Origin: a virus
DNA length: 32,065 nt
Strand: one strand, 5' to 3'
Virus record (IMG/VR): IMGVR_UViG_3300025674_000205
Coordinates: 1-32,065 of that record
In this document: piece after piece, positions 20,242-26,446 of the stretch
Position numbering within the stretch: the first letter of the stretch is position 1
Layout of the letters: each line of letters begins with the position of its first letter
Position numbers and translations under genes: made by a program
Notes under the pieces: model-generated
What the model was told of the DNA's origin: nothing
What the model saw: the letters and a program-made list of their open reading frames with translations, nothing else
The model's database searches: none

Positions 20242-21098
20242 TGAACCATCCAGCTGAACTGGCGTTGCACCAGTATATGGAGAACGCCGCTAATGGCCAA
20301 TCCACTATGTCAGAAGCAACTATCAAACAGGTTGCAGAAGATGTAGCTGCTGCACTGCAACGTCAGTTTGGCGGTGGTAACAAACGAAAAGAGTTTGGTT
20401 TGCGAATGTCTAACATTGGTAGGCCAAGCTGCCAGCTTTGGTATGAGAAGAACGAACCAGAGAAGGCGTTGCCACGGCCAACCACATTCGTAATGAACAT
20501 GATGATTGGAGACATCGTTGAAGCTGTCTTCAAAGGCTTACTTAAAGAAGCAGGAGTGCAGTATGAAGACTCTGATTCAGTTACTCTTGAGTTGGACAAT
20601 GCATCCATCAATGGAACATATGATATTGTTATTGATGGTTCCGTTGATGATGTAAAGTCTGCCTCTGACTGGTCTTACAAATACAAGTTTGAATCCTTTG
20701 ATAAACTAAAAGAGGGTGATGGCTTTGGATATGTAGCACAGTTAGCTGGCTATGCAAAAGCGTCTGGCAAGAAAGCTGGTGGCTGGTGGGTAGTTAACAA
20801 GGCTAATGGAAAGTTTAAGTATGTGCCAGCCACTAACCTTGACATAGAACAAGAAATGTCTTATGTTAATGATACGGTTCAGAAGATAAAAGACAATAAG
20901 TTCGAGCGTTGTTTTGAAGCTGTGCCAGAAACATTTAGAGGTAAGGAAACTGGCAATCTTGTATTGAATAGCAACTGTGGTTTTTGTTCCTACAGATTTT
21001 CATGCTGGCCTACATTAGAAGAACGTCCGGCTGTTAAGTCACAGGCTAAAGACCCAAAGCTAGTTCCATATGTTAGCCTAGCAGAAGAATATAAGTAA
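20241..21098 (+). CDS. Cas4/RecB-like PD-(D/E)XK exonuclease with iron-sulfur cysteines
   Basis: A 285-residue nuclease. The catalytic core has Asp128 (GTYDIVID), the pair Asp137 and Lys139 (VDDVKS) and Gln167/Tyr171 (YVAQLAGY). Four cysteines, Cys64 in RPSCQLWY and Cys246, Cys249, Cys255 in CGFCSYRFSC, are spaced as in Cas4 and AddB proteins that hold a 4Fe-4S cluster around the nuclease domain. It would process DNA ends in replication or recombination, in the place of the T7 gp6 exonuclease. It overlaps the SSB-like and endonuclease I genes by one base on each side. Confidence 0.85.
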   Translation: MNHPAELALHQYMENAANGQSTMSEATIKQVAEDVAAALQRQFGGGNKRKEFGLRMSNIGRPSCQLWYEKNEPEKALPRPTTFVMNMMIGDIVEAVFKGLLKEAGVQYEDSDSVTLELDNASINGTYDIVIDGSVDDVKSASDWSYKYKFESFDKLKEGDGFGYVAQLAGYAKASGKKAGGWWVVNKANGKFKYVPATNLDIEQEMSYVNDTVQKIKDNKFERCFEAVPETFRGKETGNLVLNSNCGFCSYRFSCWPTLEERPAVKSQAKDPKLVPYVSLAEEYK

Positions 21099-21556
21099 TG
21101 CCTAATGCAAAACAATTTATTGCAGCACGAAAGAAAGGGTATCGTAGTGGTCTTGAATACAAGGTTGCTGAATCACTTAACGAACAGAACGTAGAGTATC
21201 TCTATGAGCAAGTTAAGATTGAGTGGGAAGACCTTGCATACAGAACATACACTCCAGACTTCGTGCTGCATAATGGAATTATAATAGAAACTAAAGGCAT
21301 GTTTACAGCAGCAGATAGGAGAAAGCATCTTGCAGTAAAGAAGCAACATCCCAAGCTGGATATACGCTTTGTGTTTGAAAACAGTAGAAGAAAGCTACGC
21401 AAGGGAGCAAAGTCTTCATACGCAGAATGGTGTATCAAATATGGCTTTAGGTATTATGACAGAATCATTCCCGAAGATTGGCTAAAAGAAAAAGGAAAGA
21501 ACACACATCCTAAGTTTATCAAGTTTAATGGAACAAAAGTAAAGAGGAGTAAGTAA
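21098..21556 (+). CDS. Endonuclease I (T7 gp3-like junction resolvase)
   Basis: A 152-residue resolvase. Catalytic residues Glu20 (SGLEYK), Asp54 (YTPDFVL), Glu64 and Lys66 (IIIETKG) match T7 endonuclease I Glu20, Asp55, Glu65 and Lys67 in order and spacing. The basic C-terminal half is as in the T7 enzyme. It would cut branched intermediates of phage DNA before packaging and help degrade host DNA. Coupled with the Cas4-like nuclease upstream by a one-base overlap. Confidence 0.92.
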   Translation: MPNAKQFIAARKKGYRSGLEYKVAESLNEQNVEYLYEQVKIEWEDLAYRTYTPDFVLHNGIIIETKGMFTAADRRKHLAVKKQHPKLDIRFVFENSRRKLRKGAKSSYAEWCIKYGFRYYDRIIPEDWLKEKGKNTHPKFIKFNGTKVKRSK

Positions 21557-21900
21557 TGGAAAATAAATTTAGCATTGAGGGTAATGATTTTTTGGTTCGC
21601 ATTCGTCCCCTGACTGACTATAGTGGAAGCTGGAACGGCGAGATAGATTTAGCAGTTATCACATCACCTGATAACGAACTAGGTGACGATGACTACAGTG
21701 GCATGATGCATTTTTGTAAGATGGTTGCATCCTCTATTCCAGTTATGGAACTGAACGAAGAGTTTAGAGAACTTGTGCATTCCTATGTCGTAGAAGTTGT
21801 TGACAAAGACTATGAAGATGTAGTAGAAGATAAAGCTACAGTAATAAACAAAGAGGGTAACATATTAACTGTTGACTTTAAGCCGAAAGGAAACGCATGA
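21556..21900 (+). CDS. Hypothetical acidic protein (114 aa)
   Basis: A protein with an ordered N-terminal half (FLVRIRPLTDYSGSWNGEID, then SPDNELGDDDYSGMMHFCKM) and an acidic middle segment (VVDKDYEDVVEDK). It is common for marine phages to carry a short protein of this type between the nuclease and DUF3310 genes, but I know no function. One-base overlap with endonuclease I and four-base overlap with the next gene. Confidence 0.6.
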   Translation: MENKFSIEGNDFLVRIRPLTDYSGSWNGEIDLAVITSPDNELGDDDYSGMMHFCKMVASSIPVMELNEEFRELVHSYVVEVVDKDYEDVVEDKATVINKEGNILTVDFKPKGNA

Positions 21901-22175
21901 TGAATGACTATGGAAAAGTTATAAGAGAGATAGAAGAAAAACAAAAACAGGCTGCTGCTCAAAGTGATATGGTCAATAGCCCACCTCACTACAATCAAGC
22001 AGGTATTGAGTGTATAGATGCTATCTGTGCTGCTACAGAGGAAGGCTTTGAGTATTACCTACAGGGAAACATCATGAAATACCTCTGGCGGTATCGCTAT
22101 AAAAATGGTTCCGAAGATTTGAAGAAAGCAAAATGGTATTTGGAAAAACTAATTGAGGTCAGAGATGAGAGTTAA
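21897..22175 (+). CDS. DUF3310 family protein
   Basis: A 92-residue protein with the DUF3310 signature: VNSPPHYNQAGIECIDAI, then FEYYLQGNIMKYLWRYRYKN and EDLKKAKWYLEKLIE. The N-terminal 25 residues are a charged helix that is usually not conserved. The family is widespread in phages of many hosts, is often near nucleotide metabolism genes and is sometimes annotated as a nucleotide kinase without proof. Here it lies just upstream of ribonucleotide reductase. AAGGA precedes the ATG; an ATG one codon later is also possible. Confidence 0.9.
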   Translation: MMNDYGKVIREIEEKQKQAAAQSDMVNSPPHYNQAGIECIDAICAATEEGFEYYLQGNIMKYLWRYRYKNGSEDLKKAKWYLEKLIEVRDES

Positions 22176-22323
22176 AGTATTTGTAACAATAGACATTGAC
22201 CCTGATGAATACCCCGTTCCTGCTGACGGTGATGTAGCAGTTGAAATAGAGGACAGCATACAGGAATACTTCTATGATGTAGATGGTGCTGTTATCAAAC
22301 ATATTAAGACAATACAGGAGTGA
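22165..22323 (+). CDS. Small acidic hypothetical protein (52 aa)
   Basis: MRVKVFVTIDIDPDEYPVPA, then DGDVAVEIEDSIQEYFYDVD and GAVIKHIKTIQE. The pattern is a beta strand, a proline loop, a helix and a strand, which is a plausible small alpha/beta fold. It fits tightly between DUF3310 (11-base overlap) and nrdJ (four-base gap). I recall similar short proteins near phage nucleotide metabolism genes. Function unknown. Confidence 0.7.
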   Translation: MRVKVFVTIDIDPDEYPVPADGDVAVEIEDSIQEYFYDVDGAVIKHIKTIQE

Positions 22324-22327
22324 CCCC

Positions 22328-24268
22328 ATGAATAACTATTTACCAACCGACTATCAAAACTTTATAGCACTGTCCCGCTATGCCAGATGGAAAGAGGATG
22401 AGCAACGGCGTGAGACATGGCAAGAAACAGTATCAAGATACTTTGACTACATGGAAAAGCATCTGCAAAAGAAACATAAATATGTTTTGTCAGATGAACT
22501 GCGCGGCGAACTGGAAGAGGCAGTGCTTACACAGCAAGTCATGCCAAGTATGAGAGCATTGATGACTGCTGGCCCCGCCCTTGACCGATGCCATGTAGGT
22601 GGCTACAACTGTTCCTATGTTCCAGTTGATAGCCCACGTGCTTTTGATGAGACAATGTATATTCTTATGTGTGGCACAGGTGTAGGCTTCAGTGTTGAGC
22701 GACACCATGTTGAGAAGCTGCCCATTGTCAATGAAGAGTTTCATGATACGGATACTGTAATCAAAGTTGGTGACAGTCGTCCGGGCTGGGCAAAGTCTCT
22801 GAAGGAACTACTTGCAATGCTCTACTCTGGACAGATTCCAAAGTGGGATGTGAGTGACGTGCGTCCTGCAGGTGCAAGGCTCAAGACATTTGGTGGTCGT
22901 GCCTCTGGTCCACAGCCTCTTGTTGAACTGTTTAACTTCTGCATTGAGAAGTTCAAAGGTGCTGCAGGTCGTAGGCTGTATCCGATTGAATGCCACGACA
23001 TCATGTGTAAGATTGGTGAGGTTGTTGTTGTAGGTGGTGTTCGCCGTAGCGCACTCATCAGCCTGTCCAACTTGAACGATGACCAGATGCGTCACGCAAA
23101 GGCAGGTATGTGGTGGGAGAATGAAGGGCAACGTGCGCTGGCAAACAACAGCGTTGCCTACAAAGAGAAGCCACAGATGGGAACATTCATGCGTGAATGG
23201 TTGTCATTGTATGAGAGCAAGTCAGGTGAGCGTGGTATATTTAACAGGCAATCCGCAAAAATGCAAGCATCCAAGAATGGTCGGCGTGACATTGAACATG
23301 ACTTTGGGTGCAATCCATGTAGCGAGATTATTCTGCGTCCATATCAGTTCTGTAATCTGTCAGAGGTAGTAGCACGTGAGAATGACACTGTTGAGACACT
23401 AAAAGAGAAGGTTCGACTTGCTACAATTCTTGGCACATTTCAAGCTACGCTTACTGACTTCAAATATCTTCGTAAGATATGGAAGACAAACACAGAAGAA
23501 GAGCGTTTGCTAGGTGTATCATTGACAGGTATCATGGATTGTGCAGCACTGTCACAGTTTAACAATCGGGGTAAGAACACACTCGCAGGAACATTGGAAA
23601 TGCTTCGTGATGTTGCTATCACATCTAATGCTGCTATGGCAAAACAACTTGGCATTCCCCAATCTGCTGCTGTAACATGCGTCAAACCATCAGGCACTGT
23701 GTCACAGCTTGTTGATGCAGCTAGTGGTATTCATGCTCGTCATAATCCATACTACATTCGGACAGTGCGTGGTGATAACAAAGACCCACTGACACAGTTT
23801 CTTACAGCACAGGGTATTCCTTCAGAGCCTGATGTCATGAAGCCTGACAGCACAACAGTGTTTAGTTTCCCAATGAAGTCACCAAAGGGTGCAGTAACAC
23901 GCACTGCAATGACAGCTATTGAGCAGCTAGAGTTATGGCTTACTTATCAGCGTCACTGGTGTGAACACAAACCATCTGTAACAATCTCTGTGAAAGAAGG
24001 TGAGTGGATGGATGTAGGTGCATGGGTCTATAAACACTTTGATGAGGTGTCCGGTATTAGCTTCCTGCCATTCAGTGAGCATACATATCAGCAAGCACCT
24101 TATCAGGACATTGATGCAGAAACTTACAAAGAGTTCTTGACAAAGATGCCAAAAAGTGTAGACTGGTCATTGCTGCAGGAGTTTGAGAAAGAGGATACGA
24201 CATCAGGTGGACGTGAACTTGCTTGCACGGCAGGTGTCTGTGAGGTTGTAGACTTAACAGCAGCATGA
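22328..24268 (+). CDS. nrdJ: Class II (B12-dependent) ribonucleotide reductase, monomeric
   Basis: A 646-residue reductase that would make deoxynucleotides from ribonucleotides with adenosylcobalamin as radical source. Residues matching the Lactobacillus leichmannii enzyme are the site cysteines Cys95 and Cys342 (redox pair), Cys331 and Glu333 in NPCSEI (thiyl radical site), and the C-terminal CTAGVC (Cys633, Cys638), spaced as Cys731/Cys736. The loop CGTGVGFSVERHHVEKLP at 115-132 and KPSGTVSQLVDAASGIHARH at 453-472 are also typical. The ATG at 22328 has AGGAG eight bases upstream. Activity needs cobalamin from the host. Confidence 0.95.
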   Translation: MNNYLPTDYQNFIALSRYARWKEDEQRRETWQETVSRYFDYMEKHLQKKHKYVLSDELRGELEEAVLTQQVMPSMRALMTAGPALDRCHVGGYNCSYVPVDSPRAFDETMYILMCGTGVGFSVERHHVEKLPIVNEEFHDTDTVIKVGDSRPGWAKSLKELLAMLYSGQIPKWDVSDVRPAGARLKTFGGRASGPQPLVELFNFCIEKFKGAAGRRLYPIECHDIMCKIGEVVVVGGVRRSALISLSNLNDDQMRHAKAGMWWENEGQRALANNSVAYKEKPQMGTFMREWLSLYESKSGERGIFNRQSAKMQASKNGRRDIEHDFGCNPCSEIILRPYQFCNLSEVVARENDTVETLKEKVRLATILGTFQATLTDFKYLRKIWKTNTEEERLLGVSLTGIMDCAALSQFNNRGKNTLAGTLEMLRDVAITSNAAMAKQLGIPQSAAVTCVKPSGTVSQLVDAASGIHARHNPYYIRTVRGDNKDPLTQFLTAQGIPSEPDVMKPDSTTVFSFPMKSPKGAVTRTAMTAIEQLELWLTYQRHWCEHKPSVTISVKEGEWMDVGAWVYKHFDEVSGISFLPFSEHTYQQAPYQDIDAETYKEFLTKMPKSVDWSLLQEFEKEDTTSGGRELACTAGVCEVVDLTAA

Positions 24269-24426
24269 TGTGGGAATACTGGTGCAAGGCAATAGGCAGT
24301 AAGGCGTATGATGATAACAACAAAGCAGACAAGGTTGCAATGCTGCGAACAGTCTGGGTTATCTTGCATATCCTTACTTGCCTTGCTATCATACTGCACA
24401 ACACACGAAACATGGGATGGTGGTGA
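24265..24426 (+). CDS. Small membrane protein (53 aa) after nrdJ
   Basis: MMWEYWCKAIGSKAYDDNNK, then ADKVAMLRTVWVILHILTCL and AIILHNTRNMGWW. One membrane segment lies at about residues 28-44. I recognise the MWEYWCKAIGSKAY...DK...RTVW opening from small proteins in several marine phages. The start overlaps the nrdJ stop codon. Function unknown. Confidence 0.7.
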   Translation: MMWEYWCKAIGSKAYDDNNKADKVAMLRTVWVILHILTCLAIILHNTRNMGWW

Positions 24427-24432
24427 ATCAGT

Positions 24433-24552
24433 ATGACGGACGGGGTTGATTGGCCAAACTGGTGGCAATGGTGGTTGCTTACTGCCATTACCATCAACAC
24501 AACGATAAACGTAATTGTTTTCTTTAGGCATCGCTTTAGAAAACGAAACTAG
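24433..24552 (+). CDS. Small membrane protein (39 aa)
   Basis: MTDGVDWPNWWQWWLLTAIT, then INTTINVIVFFRHRFRKRN. A Trp-rich N-terminus is followed by one membrane segment and a basic tail, predicting an N-out, C-in anchor. GGTGGTGA upstream is a weak ribosome-binding site. The stop codon lies inside the first base pairs of the structured RNA candidate that follows. No family recognised. Confidence 0.5.
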   Translation: MTDGVDWPNWWQWWLLTAITINTTINVIVFFRHRFRKRN

Positions 24553-24735
24553 TCCCCATGACGGTGGGGTCGCATAGTGACTGAATAACCCCTGTGTAAC
24601 GGGGGTAAGGTATACACGGGGAGTGGTTCTCCTGCTCAACCAGCAAACGTGTAGTTCGGGCGAAGTATTAGACAGTTACTAGCCTGATGTGGGTATTAGT
24701 CAAATCCCACCTATGCACTTTACGAAAGGAGTTAG
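24549..24735 (+). ncRNA. Candidate structured RNA or leader between small genes
   Basis: Perfect pairings cover most of the 185-base gap: CTAGT/ACTAG (24549-24553 with 24678-24682) as closing stem; CCCCA/TGGGG (24554-24569); ACCCC/GGGGT (24588-24606); TACACG/CGTGTA (24613-24618 with 24648-24653) enclosing GGAG/CTCC (24620-24632) and TGCT/AGCA (24633-24645); and GTGGG/CCCAC (24689-24710), ending 16 bases before AAAGGAG of the next gene. This gives two nested multi-branch junctions, as in riboswitches, self-cleaving RNAs or other structured leaders. I do not recognise a known class. Its place behind nrdJ and before a small gene fits a cis-acting leader or an sRNA. Confidence 0.5.
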
Positions 24736-24737
24736 AC

Positions 24738-24953
24738 ATGAGATACATGGTTGACTTACCGGATGGTTGGAAGTATGGTTTCCCAAAGGAGTTGCCCAAA
24801 GATGCAGTTATGTATTATGGTGGCAATGACTACGGTGTGAAGAAAGAGTTTAGCATCACGGGATGGGCTATCTCTGAAGGATACCCAAAGGAAAAGATTG
24901 ACAGTTTGGGTGAACATTTTTACTATAGGCAATGGATAGAAAATGAAGATTGA
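24738..24953 (+). CDS. Small hypothetical protein (71 aa)
   Basis: A small aromatic protein (VDLPDGWKYGFPKELPKDAV, then YYGGNDYGVKKEFSITGWAI) with no recognised family. AAAGGAG is seven bases before the ATG. It is the first gene after the structured RNA candidate and overlaps the next by 11 bases. Its expression may depend on the RNA structure. Confidence 0.65.
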   Translation: MRYMVDLPDGWKYGFPKELPKDAVMYYGGNDYGVKKEFSITGWAISEGYPKEKIDSLGEHFYYRQWIENED

Positions 24954-25134
24954 AATACTGGATTATGTAGAAGATGATGATGGTGGCGCGACTGTCACTT
25001 TTGACTTGGACGATGCAGCAAAACGTGTTATGATTGCTGAAGGTCTAATCGCTGTGCTGCATAGGTCATTGCAGTATTTGGAAGACATGCATGAGTATGA
25101 AGAAATAACAGAGGAGAAAGAAAATGAAGATTAA
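24943..25134 (+). CDS. Small acidic hypothetical protein (63 aa)
   Basis: MKIEILDYVEDDDGGATVTF, then DLDDAAKRVMIAEGLIAVLH and an acidic tail. The opening MKIEILDY...DGxATVTFDLDDEAK is found in short marine phage proteins of unknown function. A beta strand pair followed by a helix is likely. It overlaps both neighbours by 11 bases. Confidence 0.65.
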   Translation: MKIEILDYVEDDDGGATVTFDLDDAAKRVMIAEGLIAVLHRSLQYLEDMHEYEEITEEKENED

Positions 25135-25339
25135 GTTTGACACAAACACAAAAGATGTTGGAGCAGCAACTGCTGCGTTTAGTTCTTTGTATATGTATTG
25201 CAAAGATTTGACTATGCACAAATCATCGTGGGGTGATGAGTATATAAACATAGAAGGTGAGATTGATTCAAGTAATTTAAACATACTGGAAAGCGCATTG
25301 CCAGATGGCACGTTCAACGAAGACACAGACAAACTCTAA
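25124..25339 (+). CDS. Small hypothetical protein (71 aa)
   Basis: An acidic product starting MKIKFDTNTKDVGAATAAFS and ending in an acidic segment. GGAG lies eight bases before the ATG, in the end of the previous gene. No family recognised. Overlaps the next gene by 35 bases. Confidence 0.55.
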   Translation: MKIKFDTNTKDVGAATAAFSSLYMYCKDLTMHKSSWGDEYINIEGEIDSSNLNILESALPDGTFNEDTDKL

Positions 25340-25460
25340 ACCGATATGGAAAAAGGGCGAGGATTGGACACAGTATAAACCACCTCGCTCTCATCCGTTT
25401 TATGAAGAGTGGGAAAAGCTGTTAGAGAAGGAGAAGGAAGATGAAAGAGATACTGATTAA
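25305..25460 (+). CDS. Small charged hypothetical protein (51 aa)
   Basis: MARSTKTQTNSKPIWKKGED, then WTQYKPPRSHPFYEEWEKLL and EKEKEDERDTD. The N-terminal half is basic, the C-terminal half acidic and helical. It has a Pro/Trp-rich centre. It bridges two neighbours by overlaps of 35 and 20 bases, so it is likely translated by coupling. Function unknown. Confidence 0.55.
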   Translation: MARSTKTQTNSKPIWKKGEDWTQYKPPRSHPFYEEWEKLLEKEKEDERDTD

Positions 25461-25686
25461 TGCCCAGCGGTCACATTTGATTGGGCATATTAACAAACAC
25501 ATTTCTAATATTGAAGTGTTGCTCACGCATCCTGTTGGCATAGGTGAGCATCAGGATATACAAGAAGCAATTGAAGCGGAACTTGCTCACGTAGCAGACT
25601 ATCATGATAAGCTGGAAATGATTGACAAGTTCTTTGTGCAACCTAAACAGTCAGAAGAAAGTAAAGATGAACAAGAAGCTGATTGA
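25441..25686 (+). CDS. Small conserved phage protein, helical (81 aa)
   Basis: The first 45 residues (ILINAQRSHLIGHINKHISN, then LLTHPVGIGEHQDIQEAIEA) match a type I have seen in other marine phages, where an N-terminal helix and the PxGIGEHxD loop are conserved. The rest is a helix and an acidic Gln/Glu-rich tail. A polypurine AAGGAGAAGGAAG stretch lies before the ATG. No biochemical role is known. Confidence 0.65.
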   Translation: MKEILINAQRSHLIGHINKHISNIEVLLTHPVGIGEHQDIQEAIEAELAHVADYHDKLEMIDKFFVQPKQSEESKDEQEAD

Positions 25687-25864
25687 ACATTTTGAGGATG
25701 GGTATAGGGCATTTAATCGTGTTCAGATTCACGAAGACAAGTATCACTTTGTGGCCAACCCCCTAAAGAAAGATACCACTCCATATCGTGAGTGGCAGAG
25801 AGGTTGGAATACAGCCTACTTTAAGAACTTGGAGAAGTTAAATGGGTCTGGAGCAAGAAGCTAA
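25667..25864 (+). CDS. Small protein with ribosome modulation factor-like pattern
   Basis: The 65 residues contain EDGYRAFNRVQIHEDKYHF, then NPLKKDTTPYREWQRGWNTA. The spacing of GYxA...NPxxxxxxPYxxWxxGWxxA recalls ribosome modulation factor of proteobacteria, in which a GYxAGxxG, NPY and WxxGWxxA core dimerises ribosomes. Several phages carry proteins like this. The similarity is judged by eye and remote. An accessory role tied to nucleotide metabolism is equally possible, since mazG follows and overlaps by 23 bases. Confidence 0.5.
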   Translation: MNKKLIEHFEDGYRAFNRVQIHEDKYHFVANPLKKDTTPYREWQRGWNTAYFKNLEKLNGSGARS

Positions 25865-26225
25865 ACAGTGGATGAAGGAGAGACAAAAGAGTATGATTAC
25901 AGCTAGAGATTATCAAACACGTGCGTGTGGCACAGCAATCTTTCCAAAGCATCAGGCTATGGAGTATCTTGCGCTTGGCTTGGTAGGTGAGTCAGGGGAG
26001 ATTGCAAACAAGGTCAAAAAGTTTATTCGTGATGGTGCTGCACCAGAAGAGTTTGCACAGAAGAAGATTGACCTTGCCTATGAGGTAGGGGATGTGTTGT
26101 GGTATTGTGCAGTATTACTAGATGAATTGGAAATGGACTTAGGCCATGTCATGGAAAACAACTTACAGAAACTGGCTGACCGCAAAGCCCGTGGTAAGCT
26201 GGGCGGTTCTGGGGACAATCGCTAG
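25842..26225 (+). CDS. mazG: MazG-like nucleoside triphosphate pyrophosphohydrolase
   Basis: A 127-residue protein with the all-helical MazG fold. The metal-binding pair is Glu50/Glu53 (GESGEIANKVKK) and Glu81/Asp84 (YEVGDVLWY). The C-terminus LADRKARGKLGGSGDNR is typical for the phage version. It cleaves nucleoside triphosphates to monophosphate and pyrophosphate, and in marine phages it is thought to influence (p)ppGpp or nucleotide pools. It is near the end of the rightward operon, shortly after the other nucleotide metabolism genes. ATG at 25842 has GGAG eight bases upstream. Confidence 0.92.
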   Translation: MGLEQEAKQWMKERQKSMITARDYQTRACGTAIFPKHQAMEYLALGLVGESGEIANKVKKFIRDGAAPEEFAQKKIDLAYEVGDVLWYCAVLLDELEMDLGHVMENNLQKLADRKARGKLGGSGDNR

Positions 26226-26310
26226 TTACATATGCATAGCAGCTATTGTAGCATATGTGCTGTTCATTATTGGTGCTGGCTTAACTAATACAATATGTAA
26301 CTGCTTATGA
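26191..26310 (+). CDS. Possible small membrane protein (39 aa, GTG start)
   Basis: A frame offset from mazG begins at GTG 26191 and reads (M)VSWAVLGTIASYICIAAIV, then AYVLFIIGAGLTNTICNCL. The hydrophobic span crosses a membrane once, with three cysteines near the end. It overlaps the mazG end by 35 bases and stops just before the terminator hairpin. The absence of a clear ribosome-binding site lowers confidence. Confidence 0.4.
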   Translation: MVSWAVLGTIASYICIAAIVAYVLFIIGAGLTNTICNCL

Positions 26311-26312
26311 AA

Positions 26313-26334
26313 ATGGGGGCTTAATTGCCCCCAT
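26313..26334. terminator. Bidirectional terminator between convergent operons
   Basis: ATGGGGGC (26313-26320), loop TTAATT, GCCCCCAT (26327-26334): a perfect 8-bp GC-rich stem. On the plus strand CCTTTTG follows, on the minus strand TTTTC. It ends the rightward operon and the leftward virion operon, and it contains the stop codon of the gene at 26321-26446. Confidence 0.85.
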
Positions 26335-26446
26335 CCTTTTGTTCCTGTTCTTGTTCTTCTTCTAACGGAATATATTCTTCTGATTCATAGTCATGATAAT
26401 CAGCGTTGGCTAGTTTTTCTGCCAGTTTCATTTCTTTTATGTTCAT
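26321..26446 (-). CDS. Small acidic hypothetical protein (41 aa), last gene of right virion operon
   Basis: ATG (26444-26446) overlaps the stop of the large virion gene (TGATG). The product is MNIKEMKLAEKLANADYHDY, then ESEEYIPLEEEQEQEQKDGG and N. It is acidic and helical with a Glu/Gln tail. The stop codon is in the loop of the terminator hairpin. No family recognised. Confidence 0.6.
   Translation of the reverse strand: MNIKEMKLAEKLANADYHDYESEEYIPLEEEQEQEQKDGGN

Noticed and set aside
24684-24715. Hammerhead-like CTGATG next to the GTGGG/CCCAC stem
   Set aside because: The conserved A after CTGATG is T and no GAAA follows the stem, so the catalytic core is incomplete.
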